A DNA stretch of 64,000 bases, taken from positions 236,755 to 300,754 of the forward strand of contig CAJNOI010000025.1 of the NCBI GenBank assembly GCA_905250115.1, given 5' to 3'. The stretch is from Adineta steineri. Taxonomy: Eukaryota > Rotifera > Eurotatoria > Adinetida > Adinetidae. Below, piece by piece: positions 24,234 to 35,559 of the stretch. The number at the start of each line of letters is the position of its first letter. Positions within the stretch are counted from its first letter, which is position 1. The notes under the pieces are model-generated. The model made no database searches and was not told the origin of the DNA. It saw only the letters and a program-made list of their open reading frames with translations. The position numbers and the translations under genes are program-made.

Positions 24234-26186
24234 TTATCTTTTTTTAAATTTTTTCTTCTTTCTTGAAGTGCGATCATCATCACTATCATCAATTGATAAA
24301 GTTCCTTGTTGATGTCTTTTTGAACGATCTTTTGGATTATTGATCGTTTTCTTGGGTTTCCTGTCATCTGTTTTGGATTTTGGTTTAGCCTTTTCTTCCT
24401 TTGGTTCTTCTTTATTTTCTTCATTTTCTTTTTCTCCAACAGTACCGGTTTGAGCTTTCCTATAAACAAAAAAAAATCAACTCTTGGTAATCAATCGTTC
24501 TTCAAATAGCTATAATTTTCACTAAAATATATTTCTTTTGAAAAGTTTACATTACTTTTCATCATTTTCTTGTTTAGCTGGATCTTCTGGTGGTGATACA
24601 AAATGTGGTAGTTTTCCACGTTGATAATCATTTAAAACCATTTTTGCAACTGTTTGCATATCAGGTTCAGCACCTTTTAATAATTTTCCATATTTTCTTG
24701 CTAATTTTTCTAAAAATTCTTCAGCATTTGAATATTCATCAATTCCATATGTTTTAAGTATATATTCTTTTTTAACTCGGTTTAATAATTCATCAATATA
24801 TTGATCTGGTTGTGGAACATTTTCAACACGAACAACACCTTTAAGAACAATATCTGTTTCTGTATCTTCAGCTGGATAAACAATTCCCGGGCAATCAATA
24901 AGAAATATACGTTTCATTAATGTTATATATTGCCAAACTTTTGTTTCACCGGCAATTGGAGCAACATTACATACCTACAAAAAGTAAACAAGATAAGTTA
25001 GAGGATTTTTGTTTTTTCCTACTTTTTCTGCACGTAATGCATTAATCACAGATGATTTACCTACATTTGGATATCTAAAAATAATATGGGTTAAATTAGA
25101 AAGATACTATAAAACAAAAATATGATTTTACCCAATAAAACCAACTGAAATTTGTTTTTTATCTTGATGTAAACGAGAAAATTGTCGTAATAATTGTATT
25201 AATGCTTGTTTACCAAATGATTTTCTCATATTAGCATGAAATGCAAGTGTTGGATAAGAACGAGAAAGTATAGCTACCCATCTTTGTGTAACCCATACAG
25301 GTACTAAGTCACATTTATTTAAAACGAATATTAAATGTTTAAAAGCTTTTTCTTTTTTCAAATAAGCTTCAACTTGATGACAACGTGTACCTTCAGGATT
25401 TCGTGCATCTAATACTTGAATAACAACATCCGATGAATCAATAACCTAGAGAAAACGAAATATAGATTTCAAACTTTTTTTTAAATTCAATTTTATTACT
25501 TTATAAAGTTCATTCCATATACGTTTACTTTGTCCAGCTTTAAATAATGGATTCATTGTTTCTGGTTTAACACCATCATGTTCTCGCATGAGATCGAGAT
25601 CTTTTTCTTGATCATATTCAGTATGTCTTTGTTCAATATTAGCCATTAATGCTTCCATATCATCACCACCAGTAATATTTGCTGGTCGTTTTCGTTGTGC
25701 CTTCGGTCCAAATGTTGTTTTATATGATTCTACATCAAGTATATGAACACGTTTTTGTATACCTTTTTCATTCAATAATGTAACTGGTAATTGTGTTTGT
25801 TTCATAACAACTTGATATGGATCAGCAAGTGTTGTTGATAAAGCCGATTGAAATTTTTGTAAAGCTGATTGTGTAACAACACGACTATTATTAAACCATT
25901 GACGATTAGGTGCAACACGTGCTTGAGTACCGGATGGAAGACGTTCTTGATAAAGTGCCGCTTGAACAATTCGTCCTGATGGATCACGTTTAGGTTTTCC
26001 ACCACGATACATTTGTAATCGTTTAACAGTTGATTTTGAACGAACTTTAGCTCCATGAACAGAAGTTGTTGCATTTTTTGATGATGTACGATTTTTTAAT
26101 GATAAAGAATGTCCTGTTGATGGTCCTTTGCTGGATGATGCTGATGGTGTTGTTTTTTTAGTCTTTCGTCCTTTATTTTTCGACAT
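24234..26186 (-). CDS. GNL2: Nucleolar GTP-binding protein 2 (ribosome assembly)
   Basis: Exons 26186-25500, 25445-25132, 25074-25023, 24974-24556 and 24459-24234 join in phase to 565 residues. It is a circularly permuted GTPase that acts in the nucleolus in late 60S ribosomal subunit maturation and export (yeast Nog2). The order of GTPase motifs is the permuted one: G4 NKCDLVP, then G1 [10 protein letters not shown]2 AGETKVWQ, G3 DCPG. The N-terminal NGP1NT domain is clear ([36 protein letters not shown]), and the C-terminus is lysine-rich and acidic as in the family. A splice-like AG sits 13 bases before the ATG (26199-26200). The gene runs in the same direction as the PhoD gene upstream, 476 bases away. 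Confidence 0.95.
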
Positions 26187-26662
26187 GATGAAAATTATCT
26201 AAAACTAAATTTTAAAATTATAATATTTTATAACTACATTTGATTAAGTAATTTCTACGAATGTAAAACGTAGATCGAAAAGAGTCTAATAGATGTTTAT
26301 TGGTGTATTAGTCTGTTTGTGGAAGAACGACGAGAATAAAATCGTTATAGATGGCAGTATAAGACATCTTATAGTTATCTATATCTTCAATCGTGTATGA
26401 AATCAATCTAAAAGGTATTAACTAAATGTGTTCTAATAACTGGATGCATTCTCACTGAATAAGATAAATTCACATTTTAATTCAAGAAATATAGTTCGTT
26501 GTATTTTATTTTAAAAAAATGATAATCTTTAAATATAACAAAATATTTCAGAAAAAAAAAACTGTTAAGTTAAAAAATTAAAAGTCTTTGTGATGTTTGA
26601 TTTGAATAGCTGTAAGATTATATAAATAAATATGAGATTATAACTTGAGTATATATATATAT
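26187..26662. other. Intergenic, promoter side of GNL2
   Basis: AT-rich; contains the upstream region of GNL2 and the 3' side of the PhoD gene. Nothing else recognised. Confidence 0.5.
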
Positions 26663-28726
26663 TTATATTAAATTTGGAATTAATAGATCATAACTTACAA
26701 ATTGTCTTCCTTCATGATGTTTTTTTCCACTTTCTAACCATAAACGAATTTTTAATGTTTGTGTTCCTACTTGTGTTTGTTCAACTTGTTCAATATCTGA
26801 GCATGCAAATCCGTGATTATGTTGATGTATTGGTGCTTGAGAACCTCCACGACCGTCACGTTTAGATGTTGGTCCTAATTCAATAACCGGAGAAGTTTTA
26901 TTTTTCGATGTAAAACAACGACGAAAACATCCATCATGTTTAACAACTGTATGAATAGATGGATCTATTTCATCACATTGTTCAAAATAACACCAATTCC
27001 GATTGGGAAGAATTTTTCTATGTCTTAATTTTCTACCAGTTTCAGGTTCACGTAGAAAAAAATCAATTAATTCTTCTTCTGTATTTTGAATTGGGTACCA
27101 TTTTGTTTTCATAAGATGAGCAACATATATAGCTGCTTTAGGTGGAGGAAGATTTACAATAGCAGATGAAATAATTTGATACATTAATTTACTATCATAT
27201 ATAGGAGCCATATCATTTTTTGTATGATTTTTAAAACGACTAATACCACAACAATGTACGTCACCACTAAAAAATGTTATTCGTACTTTTCTCTTTTGTG
27301 CAAAGTCTTGAAAACGTTTCAATGCATTATTACGTTCATCAATATGTGCTTCATGTGTCCATTCATCAAGAAGATCATCATAGAGTTCAGGTAAACCAAA
27401 TATTGAATTCGTTTGTTTAACAAGTGGAAGTTGTCGACATCTATTTGATCGATTTTTTAAATGTTCAAAACAACTTTCAGCTAATTTAAAACGAAGATAT
27501 GAAAATGGTACAGGAAATACAACAATTAAATGTGGAATATTTCTAATATCTTGTTCTAATCTTTTAAAAATCATATCCCATGTTCGAGGATGTTGAACTG
27601 TTTCTACATTACGTTCTGTACGTGCATCAGCACCAAGTATAGCCAAGTTGGGTCCGCAATGTGTAAGAAAATTATAACCTTGATATCCAAATAAACCATG
27701 ATCACGTGCTTTTTCTATTGTTGTATGATGTTGAAATAATAATCTCATTTTTTGTGCAGTTTGAAATAAACCTGACATCATTGGACTATCATGAAGTAAT
27801 GGTGGATATGATCCTGCACCATCAAATATATCATGATCATCCCACATCATTATACTTGGTATTGATGCTAATGCATTTTTCACTTCTGGACGTTCCCAAT
27901 TTTCAACATAAGTATTAAAATGATATTGTTCTATTTGTTCTTTTAAATCATCACGAAAATCACATGTCCATTTTTTATTCCATTCCATATCGACCCAATC
28001 TTTTAAAAATGGTACATCTTCAAATATATAATCTATATAAGTTTGATCTCCACCCCATATTAAAAGATGAAATGGAATTTCAGCATGAACTGAATTAAGA
28101 TGTTCCCATACATTATCAAATGTAAGTTCTGATTTTGCTTGTTCAGATACAGTAGCATCGAAACCATTACATGAAAAAAAACCTCCACGCCATTTTTGAT
28201 TATAACGAGCAATATGAAATAAACCAACTGTTTTATAATCACCCCAATCTATTTTCCAACCAATTTCATCATCACCTTCACCATTACGTAATTCAATAGA
28301 TATATTAATTCGATATATTCGCATATTAAATAAATTATCATATAATATTTCCCAAGTATGTTCTAATTTTGGTTGAGAAAAAAATTCGATTTTTGGACGT
28401 TCAAATGATATTTCACGAAATATTAATGCACTTCCAAGCCATAACATTTGATTTAAATCAGTTTTTATAAAATGATAATAGGGTCCGAGTGCAGGTCCAG
28501 GATTTCTTGGTGGACGATTAATAGATGGTGCTTTAGCAGGTGTATCATTAGATGGAAGAGGCATATCCTTTATTTTTGTTGTAGTTGGTTTAGGAATTGG
28601 ATAATCAGTATTACTTTGAGGATTCGGATTGACAGGATTAGGAGCATCTGCATATAAATCACCGCTTTTATCGACAGCACCAATTTCATGTTCATCATAC
28701 TTTTTTTTTGTAGCTTTATTTGACAT
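26663..28726 (-). CDS. PhoD-like metallophosphatase, fungal-type
   Basis: 687 residues in one exon. The start is MSNKATKKK at 28726. The PhoD/metallophosphatase signature is visible in order: LLIWGGDQTYID (metal-binding D), MMWDDHDIFDGAGSYP (DDHD), ILGADARTERN, FFSGDVHCCGISRF (GDVH). It should hydrolyse phosphomonoesters or diesters with a bound metal. It has a proline-rich N-terminus (residues 30-75) and no signal peptide, so it is probably cytosolic, unlike secreted bacterial PhoD. The architecture resembles the large PhoD-like proteins of fungi and some invertebrates, which is an impression from memory. A GTAAGT string 30-35 bases before the stop could be a donor, but the unspliced tail SYDLLIPNL reads as natural, so I keep it. 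Upstream, a splice-like AG at 28768-28769 gives a 41-base leader. Confidence 0.85.
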   Translation of the reverse strand: MSNKATKKKYDEHEIGAVDKSGDLYADAPNPVNPNPQSNTDYPIPKPTTTKIKDMPLPSNDTPAKAPSINRPPRNPGPALGPYYHFIKTDLNQMLWLGSALIFREISFERPKIEFFSQPKLEHTWEILYDNLFNMRIYRINISIELRNGEGDDEIGWKIDWGDYKTVGLFHIARYNQKWRGGFFSCNGFDATVSEQAKSELTFDNVWEHLNSVHAEIPFHLLIWGGDQTYIDYIFEDVPFLKDWVDMEWNKKWTCDFRDDLKEQIEQYHFNTYVENWERPEVKNALASIPSIMMWDDHDIFDGAGSYPPLLHDSPMMSGLFQTAQKMRLLFQHHTTIEKARDHGLFGYQGYNFLTHCGPNLAILGADARTERNVETVQHPRTWDMIFKRLEQDIRNIPHLIVVFPVPFSYLRFKLAESCFEHLKNRSNRCRQLPLVKQTNSIFGLPELYDDLLDEWTHEAHIDERNNALKRFQDFAQKRKVRITFFSGDVHCCGISRFKNHTKNDMAPIYDSKLMYQIISSAIVNLPPPKAAIYVAHLMKTKWYPIQNTEEELIDFFLREPETGRKLRHRKILPNRNWCYFEQCDEIDPSIHTVVKHDGCFRRCFTSKNKTSPVIELGPTSKRDGRGGSQAPIHQHNHGFACSDIEQVEQTQVGTQTLKIRLWLESGKKHHEGRQFVSYDLLIPNLI

Positions 28727-30455
28727 TCTAATATAAATATTTGATGTCAATAATTGATACAAGTGTTCTATAATGAAAATAAAAATATTATACAAGTCAT
28801 GACGTCAATTATAAAATCAGAATTAAATCTATTGTCAAAATTGACAATATATAATAAACTGTTGCAACGAAAACTAACTTTTTGAAATATTCTACATTAT
28901 CATTGAGAAAATTTTTATTTGAAAATTCTTAGAAAAAAAACGAAGATCTACTATACTTTCTAGATAAAAATATAATTGGGTAAAATTTGAGAAAAAATTT
29001 TCATATAATCTCAAAATAAGTTTTGTTCAAAACATATCAAACAGATACAGTAGAATATATTAAATACCTACCTATACAATATCAATAAATAAATATATCA
29101 ACGATCTCGTTTTTTCTTTCAAACGAATGAATCAATAGAAATCTTATTTTGCTAATACAAAAGCCATACAGGTTGCCACTCTCATGTAGTAGTCGTAATA
29201 TTTGTTTTTTTTTCTTATTATTTGATTTGTACGCAACCTTAAACGCACATGCTTCCGTTCACCTCTTTTTTTTTTGTAAGTTGACGTTACTAAGAGAACG
29301 ATTACAAAACATATATAAACGTCACCGATGGTTTACCTTGATATAATGATCACGTAATACTGATTATATATAATTACGGCACGCCATTTTACTTCTCATG
29401 GTGTTACTTTGAAAAGAAATGCCATTATTTCAATTGTATCATACGTCTAGCTTATCTTTATCTAGGTTTCCTAGGTAAATTCAACGATGACAAATGACTA
29501 CAATAACTCGTCATTAGTAGATGTCGTGAAAGTATACATTTTTAAGATTATAAATGTAAAATATTAATCAATTTTTCTATAAGTTGACTGAAGATGAGTC
29601 AAAGAATTATATAGAATATAATTATTTTATCATATTACTTTTCAAATGAATTGAATACTGTATTTGTTCTTAATTTTGTCTATAAAAAAAGAACAAAATT
29701 CATTATTTTGAATACTTTGAAATAGATATAATACAAAAGAATTTTATCGAATTACAACCTATCGATAATCTTTAAAGTTATGTACTGAACGTTGATTGTT
29801 AAAAATGAACGTTTTTTTTCTTTCTCGTTATGTTAAGCTTGATTCAAAATTAAAATATCTAACAAATCGTTAATCTACTAAAGAAAGAAAGACATTCTTG
29901 TTTTACCACTTGTATGTACACGTATGTAATCCAATTCAAAGTTTATATTTCATCAATTGACAAAGAAAGTATACGAATTTATTTAACGAAAAAGCGTGTC
30001 TTTTTGACATCACCGTTGAATAGAGATTTATATTGTTCTGTTTTGTTGTAAAAGATAATCGTGAATATAGTACGTATTTTTATCGAATTCATATTCAATA
30101 GTTTAGACATTATTACCATACTAACCCTTATTCTAAGAGAAAAATCTTTTGTTCTTTTGATCTGTACGTTAGATATATGAGAAAATACTTCTTACAGGTA
30201 CTTGTAGCTAATCCAGAATATCTAATAAAAAATGTATAACTATAAAACTTTTCCGTAAGAACAATTATCATATCTTTGTAAAAATGACTGATTAAACCAT
30301 AAACGTGAAGTCTTATTAATTTTGTAAATCAATTAAAGTAAAACTTTTACATACAAACATTGCGATAAAATAATCATGTCGAAAATAACGGAAATTCTAC
30401 AGTTATTATAATTTATTTATTTTCATATATTTAGCTCCGAATTAATACAAACGAA
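28727..30455. other. Divergent intergenic region
   Basis: 1.7 kb between the start of the PhoD gene (minus) and the first S9 peptidase (plus); must contain both promoters. AT-rich, no gene or repeat recognised. Confidence 0.55.
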
Positions 30456-32525
30456 ATGAATATGAAACTTTATTTTCTATTCATTTTGCAATTTATATCA
30501 TGTTTTTCGTTTCCAACAAAGCCAAAACTAACACTGGATGAATATTTTGATTCGACTATGTATACATCATTAAGTTGGTCACCATCGGGGCAATATTTGC
30601 TGATTCAAGCAATTCATCCATCATGGAATGATAGTCGTTTCGAGAATATTCTCTGGATTTATAATATTAAACAACAACAAAAAACAATTATTACAAGAAA
30701 TCTTCATAAAGCTTTCAAGCCACAATGGTCACCCAATGGCCAATGGATTGCATTATTACTCGATGAATCACCAGCAAATTCATCAGATCAAAATCAATAT
30801 CAACGATCAATGAATAACTACCCACAAACAGAACAATATATTTATCTATATTCTCTTTCAACTAATGATTTATTACCTGTTCAAATAGGAAAAGATATTC
30901 CATTAGCATTTACATGGTCAAATACTGATTTATCACTTTATTTAGCTACAATTAATACACAAATAACGATGGAAAATATTAATGATATGCATAATGAAGA
31001 ATTGAGAGATGTAATTCATTATCGACAGAATGAAATGTATGGACAAAGTTCAATCTATCGTATTGTTATTGATGAACATAAAAATTTGTTATCTGTAAAA
31101 AGAAATCTTATCAAAAATGTGTCATTTCTAGTTGGTGAACTGTTATTTGTTCCATCACAAGGCAAACTTTTAATTACATCTGTATCACCACTCATTGAAT
31201 CACTTGAAGTATTTGAAATATACTCAATCGATCTTCGAAATACAGCATTATTACCAATTAGATTAACAGATGATGAAGCAATTCAGAGTGATTTAAAATT
31301 ATCAATAGATGGTACACATATCCTATTTCTATCAAGGAGTTTAGGCTCTGGTAGAAAGAAATTTAATGATACACAAGCACGTCTTTATTCAATGAATTTA
31401 ATTGATAGACAAACTACACGATTAGCACAAAGTTTCTATGGTAATATTAATACCTATGCTATCACCTCTCATGGTAGTCTCTATATTCTTGGACAACTAG
31501 GAACTGAAGTTCAGATCTATTCACAAGAATCGTTATCAAGTGATTTAATATTACATTCTGGATGGAATGGAACATATGGATCAATTACAGTTTCAAATCA
31601 AAATAATTTCATTGCATTTATCTATTCTTCAACTCAAAATCCAATGGAAGTTTATATAACTAAACATATGGACGAACTTCGATCAGCACAAGCTATTACA
31701 AATGAAAATAAACTGTTTACTCAACGAAGTTTACCTCAATCAAAAGCTTATCAATGGAAAAATGAAGATGATCATCAGATGATTGAAGGATTGTTACATT
31801 ATCCACCTGGAAAGTTTCAAACAAAAAATCTCCCACTCCTAGTTCTTATTCATGGTGGTCCATATGAAGGAAATACGAATTCTTTTGCTCCAGACTGGCT
31901 TAGTTGGGCACCTTTAGCTGCTACAGAAGGTTGGTTAGTTCTAGAACCAAACTACCGTGGATCAGTAGGATATGGTGATAAGTTTATGAGTGATCTTCGT
32001 TATCGACCTTTATCATTGCCAGGAAGAGATATCTTATACGGTGTTGATCAGTTAATTCGTGATGGTATTGCTGATCCACTAAGAGTCAGTATTGGTGGTC
32101 ACAGTTTTGGTGGTTTTCTTACAAACTGGTTGATTACACAAACAAAACGATTTAATGCTGCTTTATCAAGTGCTGGTACTATTGAACTGACTTCGTCATG
32201 GGGAGCTATGAATTTACCTGCACTCCTTACTTATTTAATGGGTGGTTTTCCATGGGAAGTTCCACATATATACCAAAATGAATCTCCAATGTATCAATTA
32301 GATCGAGTTCGAACACCAACTCTTATAACTACGGGTGAAAATGATGTACGCGTATCTACGAGTCAAAGTTATATGTTAGAACGTGGACTTTTCTATCGAG
32401 GAGTACCAGTTAAACTGATTACTTTTCCAAATGAAGGACATGCTTTGACCAATAATCCTTGGCATGGAAAGATAAAAGTACGAGAAGAACTGAAATGGTT
32501 AAAAAAATATGGTAATCAATCATAA
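30456..32525 (+). CDS. Secreted S9 prolyl-oligopeptidase-family peptidase, copy 1
   Basis: 689 residues, one exon. A signal peptide (MNMKLYFLFILQFISCFSF) directs it to the secretory route. Residues 20-430 form a beta-propeller (SWSPSGQYLLIQ, PQWSPNGQWIAL). The C-terminal alpha/beta-hydrolase domain carries the full triad: Ser550 in GGHSFGG, Asp630 in TGENDVRV, His662 in NEGHA. It therefore should cleave short peptides (dipeptidyl or acylaminoacyl peptidase type). The end NNPWHGKIKVREELKWL and the block PNYRGSVGYGDKF resemble, from memory, fungal (basidiomycete) S9 proteins. A near-identical copy follows downstream. An AG at 30433-30434 lies 22 bases before the ATG and may be a trans- or cis-splice acceptor. 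Confidence 0.9.
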   Translation: MNMKLYFLFILQFISCFSFPTKPKLTLDEYFDSTMYTSLSWSPSGQYLLIQAIHPSWNDSRFENILWIYNIKQQQKTIITRNLHKAFKPQWSPNGQWIALLLDESPANSSDQNQYQRSMNNYPQTEQYIYLYSLSTNDLLPVQIGKDIPLAFTWSNTDLSLYLATINTQITMENINDMHNEELRDVIHYRQNEMYGQSSIYRIVIDEHKNLLSVKRNLIKNVSFLVGELLFVPSQGKLLITSVSPLIESLEVFEIYSIDLRNTALLPIRLTDDEAIQSDLKLSIDGTHILFLSRSLGSGRKKFNDTQARLYSMNLIDRQTTRLAQSFYGNINTYAITSHGSLYILGQLGTEVQIYSQESLSSDLILHSGWNGTYGSITVSNQNNFIAFIYSSTQNPMEVYITKHMDELRSAQAITNENKLFTQRSLPQSKAYQWKNEDDHQMIEGLLHYPPGKFQTKNLPLLVLIHGGPYEGNTNSFAPDWLSWAPLAATEGWLVLEPNYRGSVGYGDKFMSDLRYRPLSLPGRDILYGVDQLIRDGIADPLRVSIGGHSFGGFLTNWLITQTKRFNAALSSAGTIELTSSWGAMNLPALLTYLMGGFPWEVPHIYQNESPMYQLDRVRTPTLITTGENDVRVSTSQSYMLERGLFYRGVPVKLITFPNEGHALTNNPWHGKIKVREELKWLKKYGNQS

Positions 32526-33480
32526 GACTTAGGTAACAACAAACTTAAATTTTTTTTTATAACATTATATGTAGCTCTGAATATTTATAACACTAAAATA
32601 TATTTATTTATCGAACTAAGTTTCGATGCAAATCTATTATGTTTAAATATTAATATACTGACAAAGTCACACATTAATGTCAAGACTAGAAGTATCATTG
32701 TACTATAATTCTGAATTTTATGTATGAATTTTAAAGATGAACATATGAAAGGAATCAAGTCTTTTATGCCTAGTTCGCTTTTTTTCTTTTGATGCAGTTT
32801 CAGATTTTACTTCTTGTATTTTGTTAGATAGTAAGAAATGATGTATATATGAGTGGCAATTTAAGGATTAAACATATTAATCTCATTGGATTTACAATTA
32901 CATGCAAAATATTTGATTTATCGCTAGTCTAGATGGGATGTTATTTCCAGGTAAAAACAAAATCAGCTATCAGATATATATATATATTCAAGTTCGATGA
33001 ACTTTGCATTTGAAGTCAACAAACTTCTAATGTAAAAAATTTTGGTATTAAATCTCTCAGATCTTGTCAATAGTATTGCAACAGAAGAAACGTTTATATC
33101 TTTTCTATATTAATACCTTCGCAAAAGATACTTGAGATTAAATTTGACATAAGCACAATTATATATCAACGACATAGAAAAGAAAAATATTCGATGAAAG
33201 TAAAATAATATGCAGTATTAAATGTCAATAAACATCATATGATAATCTTCTCGAAAGATTGTATCTAACATTTCATCATTCTATGCTTGCTATAGAAGAA
33301 TAGATTAATCCATATACAAACCACAGTAATAATACTTCAAATAATATCAGTTAGTTGTTGTCATCAAAAAGTTGGTCACATTTTACAAAAACAATGATAT
33401 TTACAGACATATACAAGAATTTCTATCTTCTTCAGCAATAATTCAATCACACTTTTTTCATTTAGACTATAATATTAAGG
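32526..33480. other. Spacer between the S9 copies
   Basis: 32526-32733 is homologous to 35560-35762, so the duplicated unit includes the 3' flank. The remainder (about 740 bases) is not obviously shared and holds the promoter of copy 2. Confidence 0.65.
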
Positions 33481-35559
33481 ATGTTGACAGTTTGTATAAT
33501 ATTGTATTTATTATCCTATATTCAAGGAGTTTCTAGTTCTACAACACAAACAAAACCAAAACTAACACTCGATGAATGTTTCGAGTACACTACGTTTCCA
33601 TTTATACGTTTCTCACCTGATGGTCAATATTTGCTTTATCAAACAAAAATTCCATCATGGAATAGTAATGATTTTCAGAATATCCTATGGATTTATAATA
33701 TTAAACAACAAAAAAAGACAATTATTACAAGAAATCTGCATAAGTCTATCAAACCACAATGGTCACCCAATGGTCAATGGATTGCATTATTTCTCAATAA
33801 ATTACCAGCAAATTCATCAGTTCACAATCAATATCAACGATCAATGAATAACTATCCACAAACAGAACAATACATTTATCTATATTCTCTTTCAACTAAT
33901 GATTTATTACCTGTTCAAATAGGAAAAGATATTCCCTTAGCATTTACATGGTCAAATACTGATTTATCACTTTATTTAGCTACAATTAATACACAAATAA
34001 CGATGGACAATAATAACGATATGAATAACGAAGAATGGAAAGATGTTATTCAATATCGACAAAATAAAATATATGAACAAAGTTCAATCTATCGTATTGT
34101 TATTGACGAACATAATTATGTATCACCTACAAAAAGGAGTCTTGTTAAAAATGTATCGTTTCTCGTTGGTGAACTGTTATTTGTTCCATTACAAAGCAAA
34201 CTTTTAATTACATCAGTATCACCAATCATTGAATCACTTGAAGTATTCGAAATATACTCAATCGATCTTCGAGATATAGTATCATCACCAGTTAGATTAA
34301 CCGACGATGAAAGCTTAGAAAGTGGATTGAGATTATCAATAGATGGTACACATGTCCTGTTTCTATCAAGGAGTTTAGGTTCTGGTAGAAAGAAATTTAA
34401 TGATACACAAGCACGTCTTTATTCAATGAATTTAATTGATGGACAAACTACACGATTAGCACAAAGTTTTCATGGTGATATTTATGATTATGCCCTCAAC
34501 TCTTATGGTGGGCTATATATTCTTGGACAGCTTGGAACTGAAGTTCAGATCTATTCACAAGAATCGTTATCAAGTGATTTAATATTACACTCTGGATGGA
34601 ATGGAACATATGAATCAATTACAGTTTCAAATCAAAATAATTTCATTGCATTTATTTATTCTTCAACTCAAAATCCAATGGAGGTTTATATAACTAAACA
34701 TATGGACGAACTTCGATCAGCACAAGCTATTACAAATGAAAATAAACTATTTACTCAACGAAGTCTACCTCAATCAAAAACTTATCAATGGAAAAACGAA
34801 GATGATCATCAGATGATTGAAGGATTGTTACATTATCCACCTGGAAAGTTTCAGGCAAAAAATCTCCCACTCCTAGTTCTTATTCATGGTGGACCATATT
34901 TAGGAAGTATCAATCGTTTTCTTCCAGACTGGTATAGTTGGGCACCATTAGCTGCTACAGAAGGTTGGTTAGTTCTAGAACCAAACTATCGGGGATCATC
35001 AGGATATGGTGATAAGTTTTTGAATAATCTTCGCTATCGACCTTTATCATTGCCAGGAAGAGATATCTTATACGGAGTTGATCAGTTAATTCGTGATGGT
35101 ATTGTTGATCCACTTAGGGTTAATATTGGTGGTTACAGTTATGGAAGTTATCTTACAAACTGGTTGATTACACAAACAAAACGATTTAATGCTGCTTTGT
35201 CAGGTTCTGGTGTTATAGAATTTACTTCATCATGGGGAGCTATGAATTTACCTGCACTTCTTACTTATTTAATGGGTGGTTTTCCATGGGAAGTTCCACA
35301 TATATATCAAAATGAATCTCCAATGTATCAATTAGATCGAGTTCGAACACCAACTCTTATAACTACGGGTGAAAATGATTCACGAGTACCTAAAAGTCAA
35401 AGTTATATGTTAGAACGAGGACTTTATTATCGAGGAGTACCAGCTAAACTGATTACTTTTCCAAATGAAGGACATGCTTTGATCAATAATCCTTGGCATG
35501 GAAAGATAAAAGTACGAGAAGAACTGAAATGGTTAAAAAAATATGGTAATCAATCATAA
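33481..35559 (+). CDS. Secreted S9 prolyl-oligopeptidase-family peptidase, copy 2
   Basis: 692 residues, one exon, a tandem duplicate of the gene upstream. The signal peptide (MLTVCIILYLLSYIQGVSS) differs from that of copy 1 while the mature proteins are very alike. Triad: Ser553 in GGYSYGS, Asp633 in TGENDSRV, His665 in NEGHA, so the enzyme looks active. Differences cluster around the active-site loops (GSINRFLPDWYSW against GNTNSFAPDWLSW; GGYSYGSYL against GGHSFGGFL), which suggests changed substrate preference. A 167-base block (33841-34007) is almost identical to 30807-30973 although the next 75 bases differ widely. An AG at 33464-33465 lies 15 bases before the ATG. Confidence 0.9.
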   Translation: MLTVCIILYLLSYIQGVSSSTTQTKPKLTLDECFEYTTFPFIRFSPDGQYLLYQTKIPSWNSNDFQNILWIYNIKQQKKTIITRNLHKSIKPQWSPNGQWIALFLNKLPANSSVHNQYQRSMNNYPQTEQYIYLYSLSTNDLLPVQIGKDIPLAFTWSNTDLSLYLATINTQITMDNNNDMNNEEWKDVIQYRQNKIYEQSSIYRIVIDEHNYVSPTKRSLVKNVSFLVGELLFVPLQSKLLITSVSPIIESLEVFEIYSIDLRDIVSSPVRLTDDESLESGLRLSIDGTHVLFLSRSLGSGRKKFNDTQARLYSMNLIDGQTTRLAQSFHGDIYDYALNSYGGLYILGQLGTEVQIYSQESLSSDLILHSGWNGTYESITVSNQNNFIAFIYSSTQNPMEVYITKHMDELRSAQAITNENKLFTQRSLPQSKTYQWKNEDDHQMIEGLLHYPPGKFQAKNLPLLVLIHGGPYLGSINRFLPDWYSWAPLAATEGWLVLEPNYRGSSGYGDKFLNNLRYRPLSLPGRDILYGVDQLIRDGIVDPLRVNIGGYSYGSYLTNWLITQTKRFNAALSGSGVIEFTSSWGAMNLPALLTYLMGGFPWEVPHIYQNESPMYQLDRVRTPTLITTGENDSRVPKSQSYMLERGLYYRGVPAKLITFPNEGHALINNPWHGKIKVREELKWLKKYGNQS

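Noticed and set aside
26690-26699. GTAAGT donor near the end of the PhoD gene
   Set aside because: Unspliced tail SYDLLIPNL looks natural; a downstream acceptor would give an unrelated short tail.
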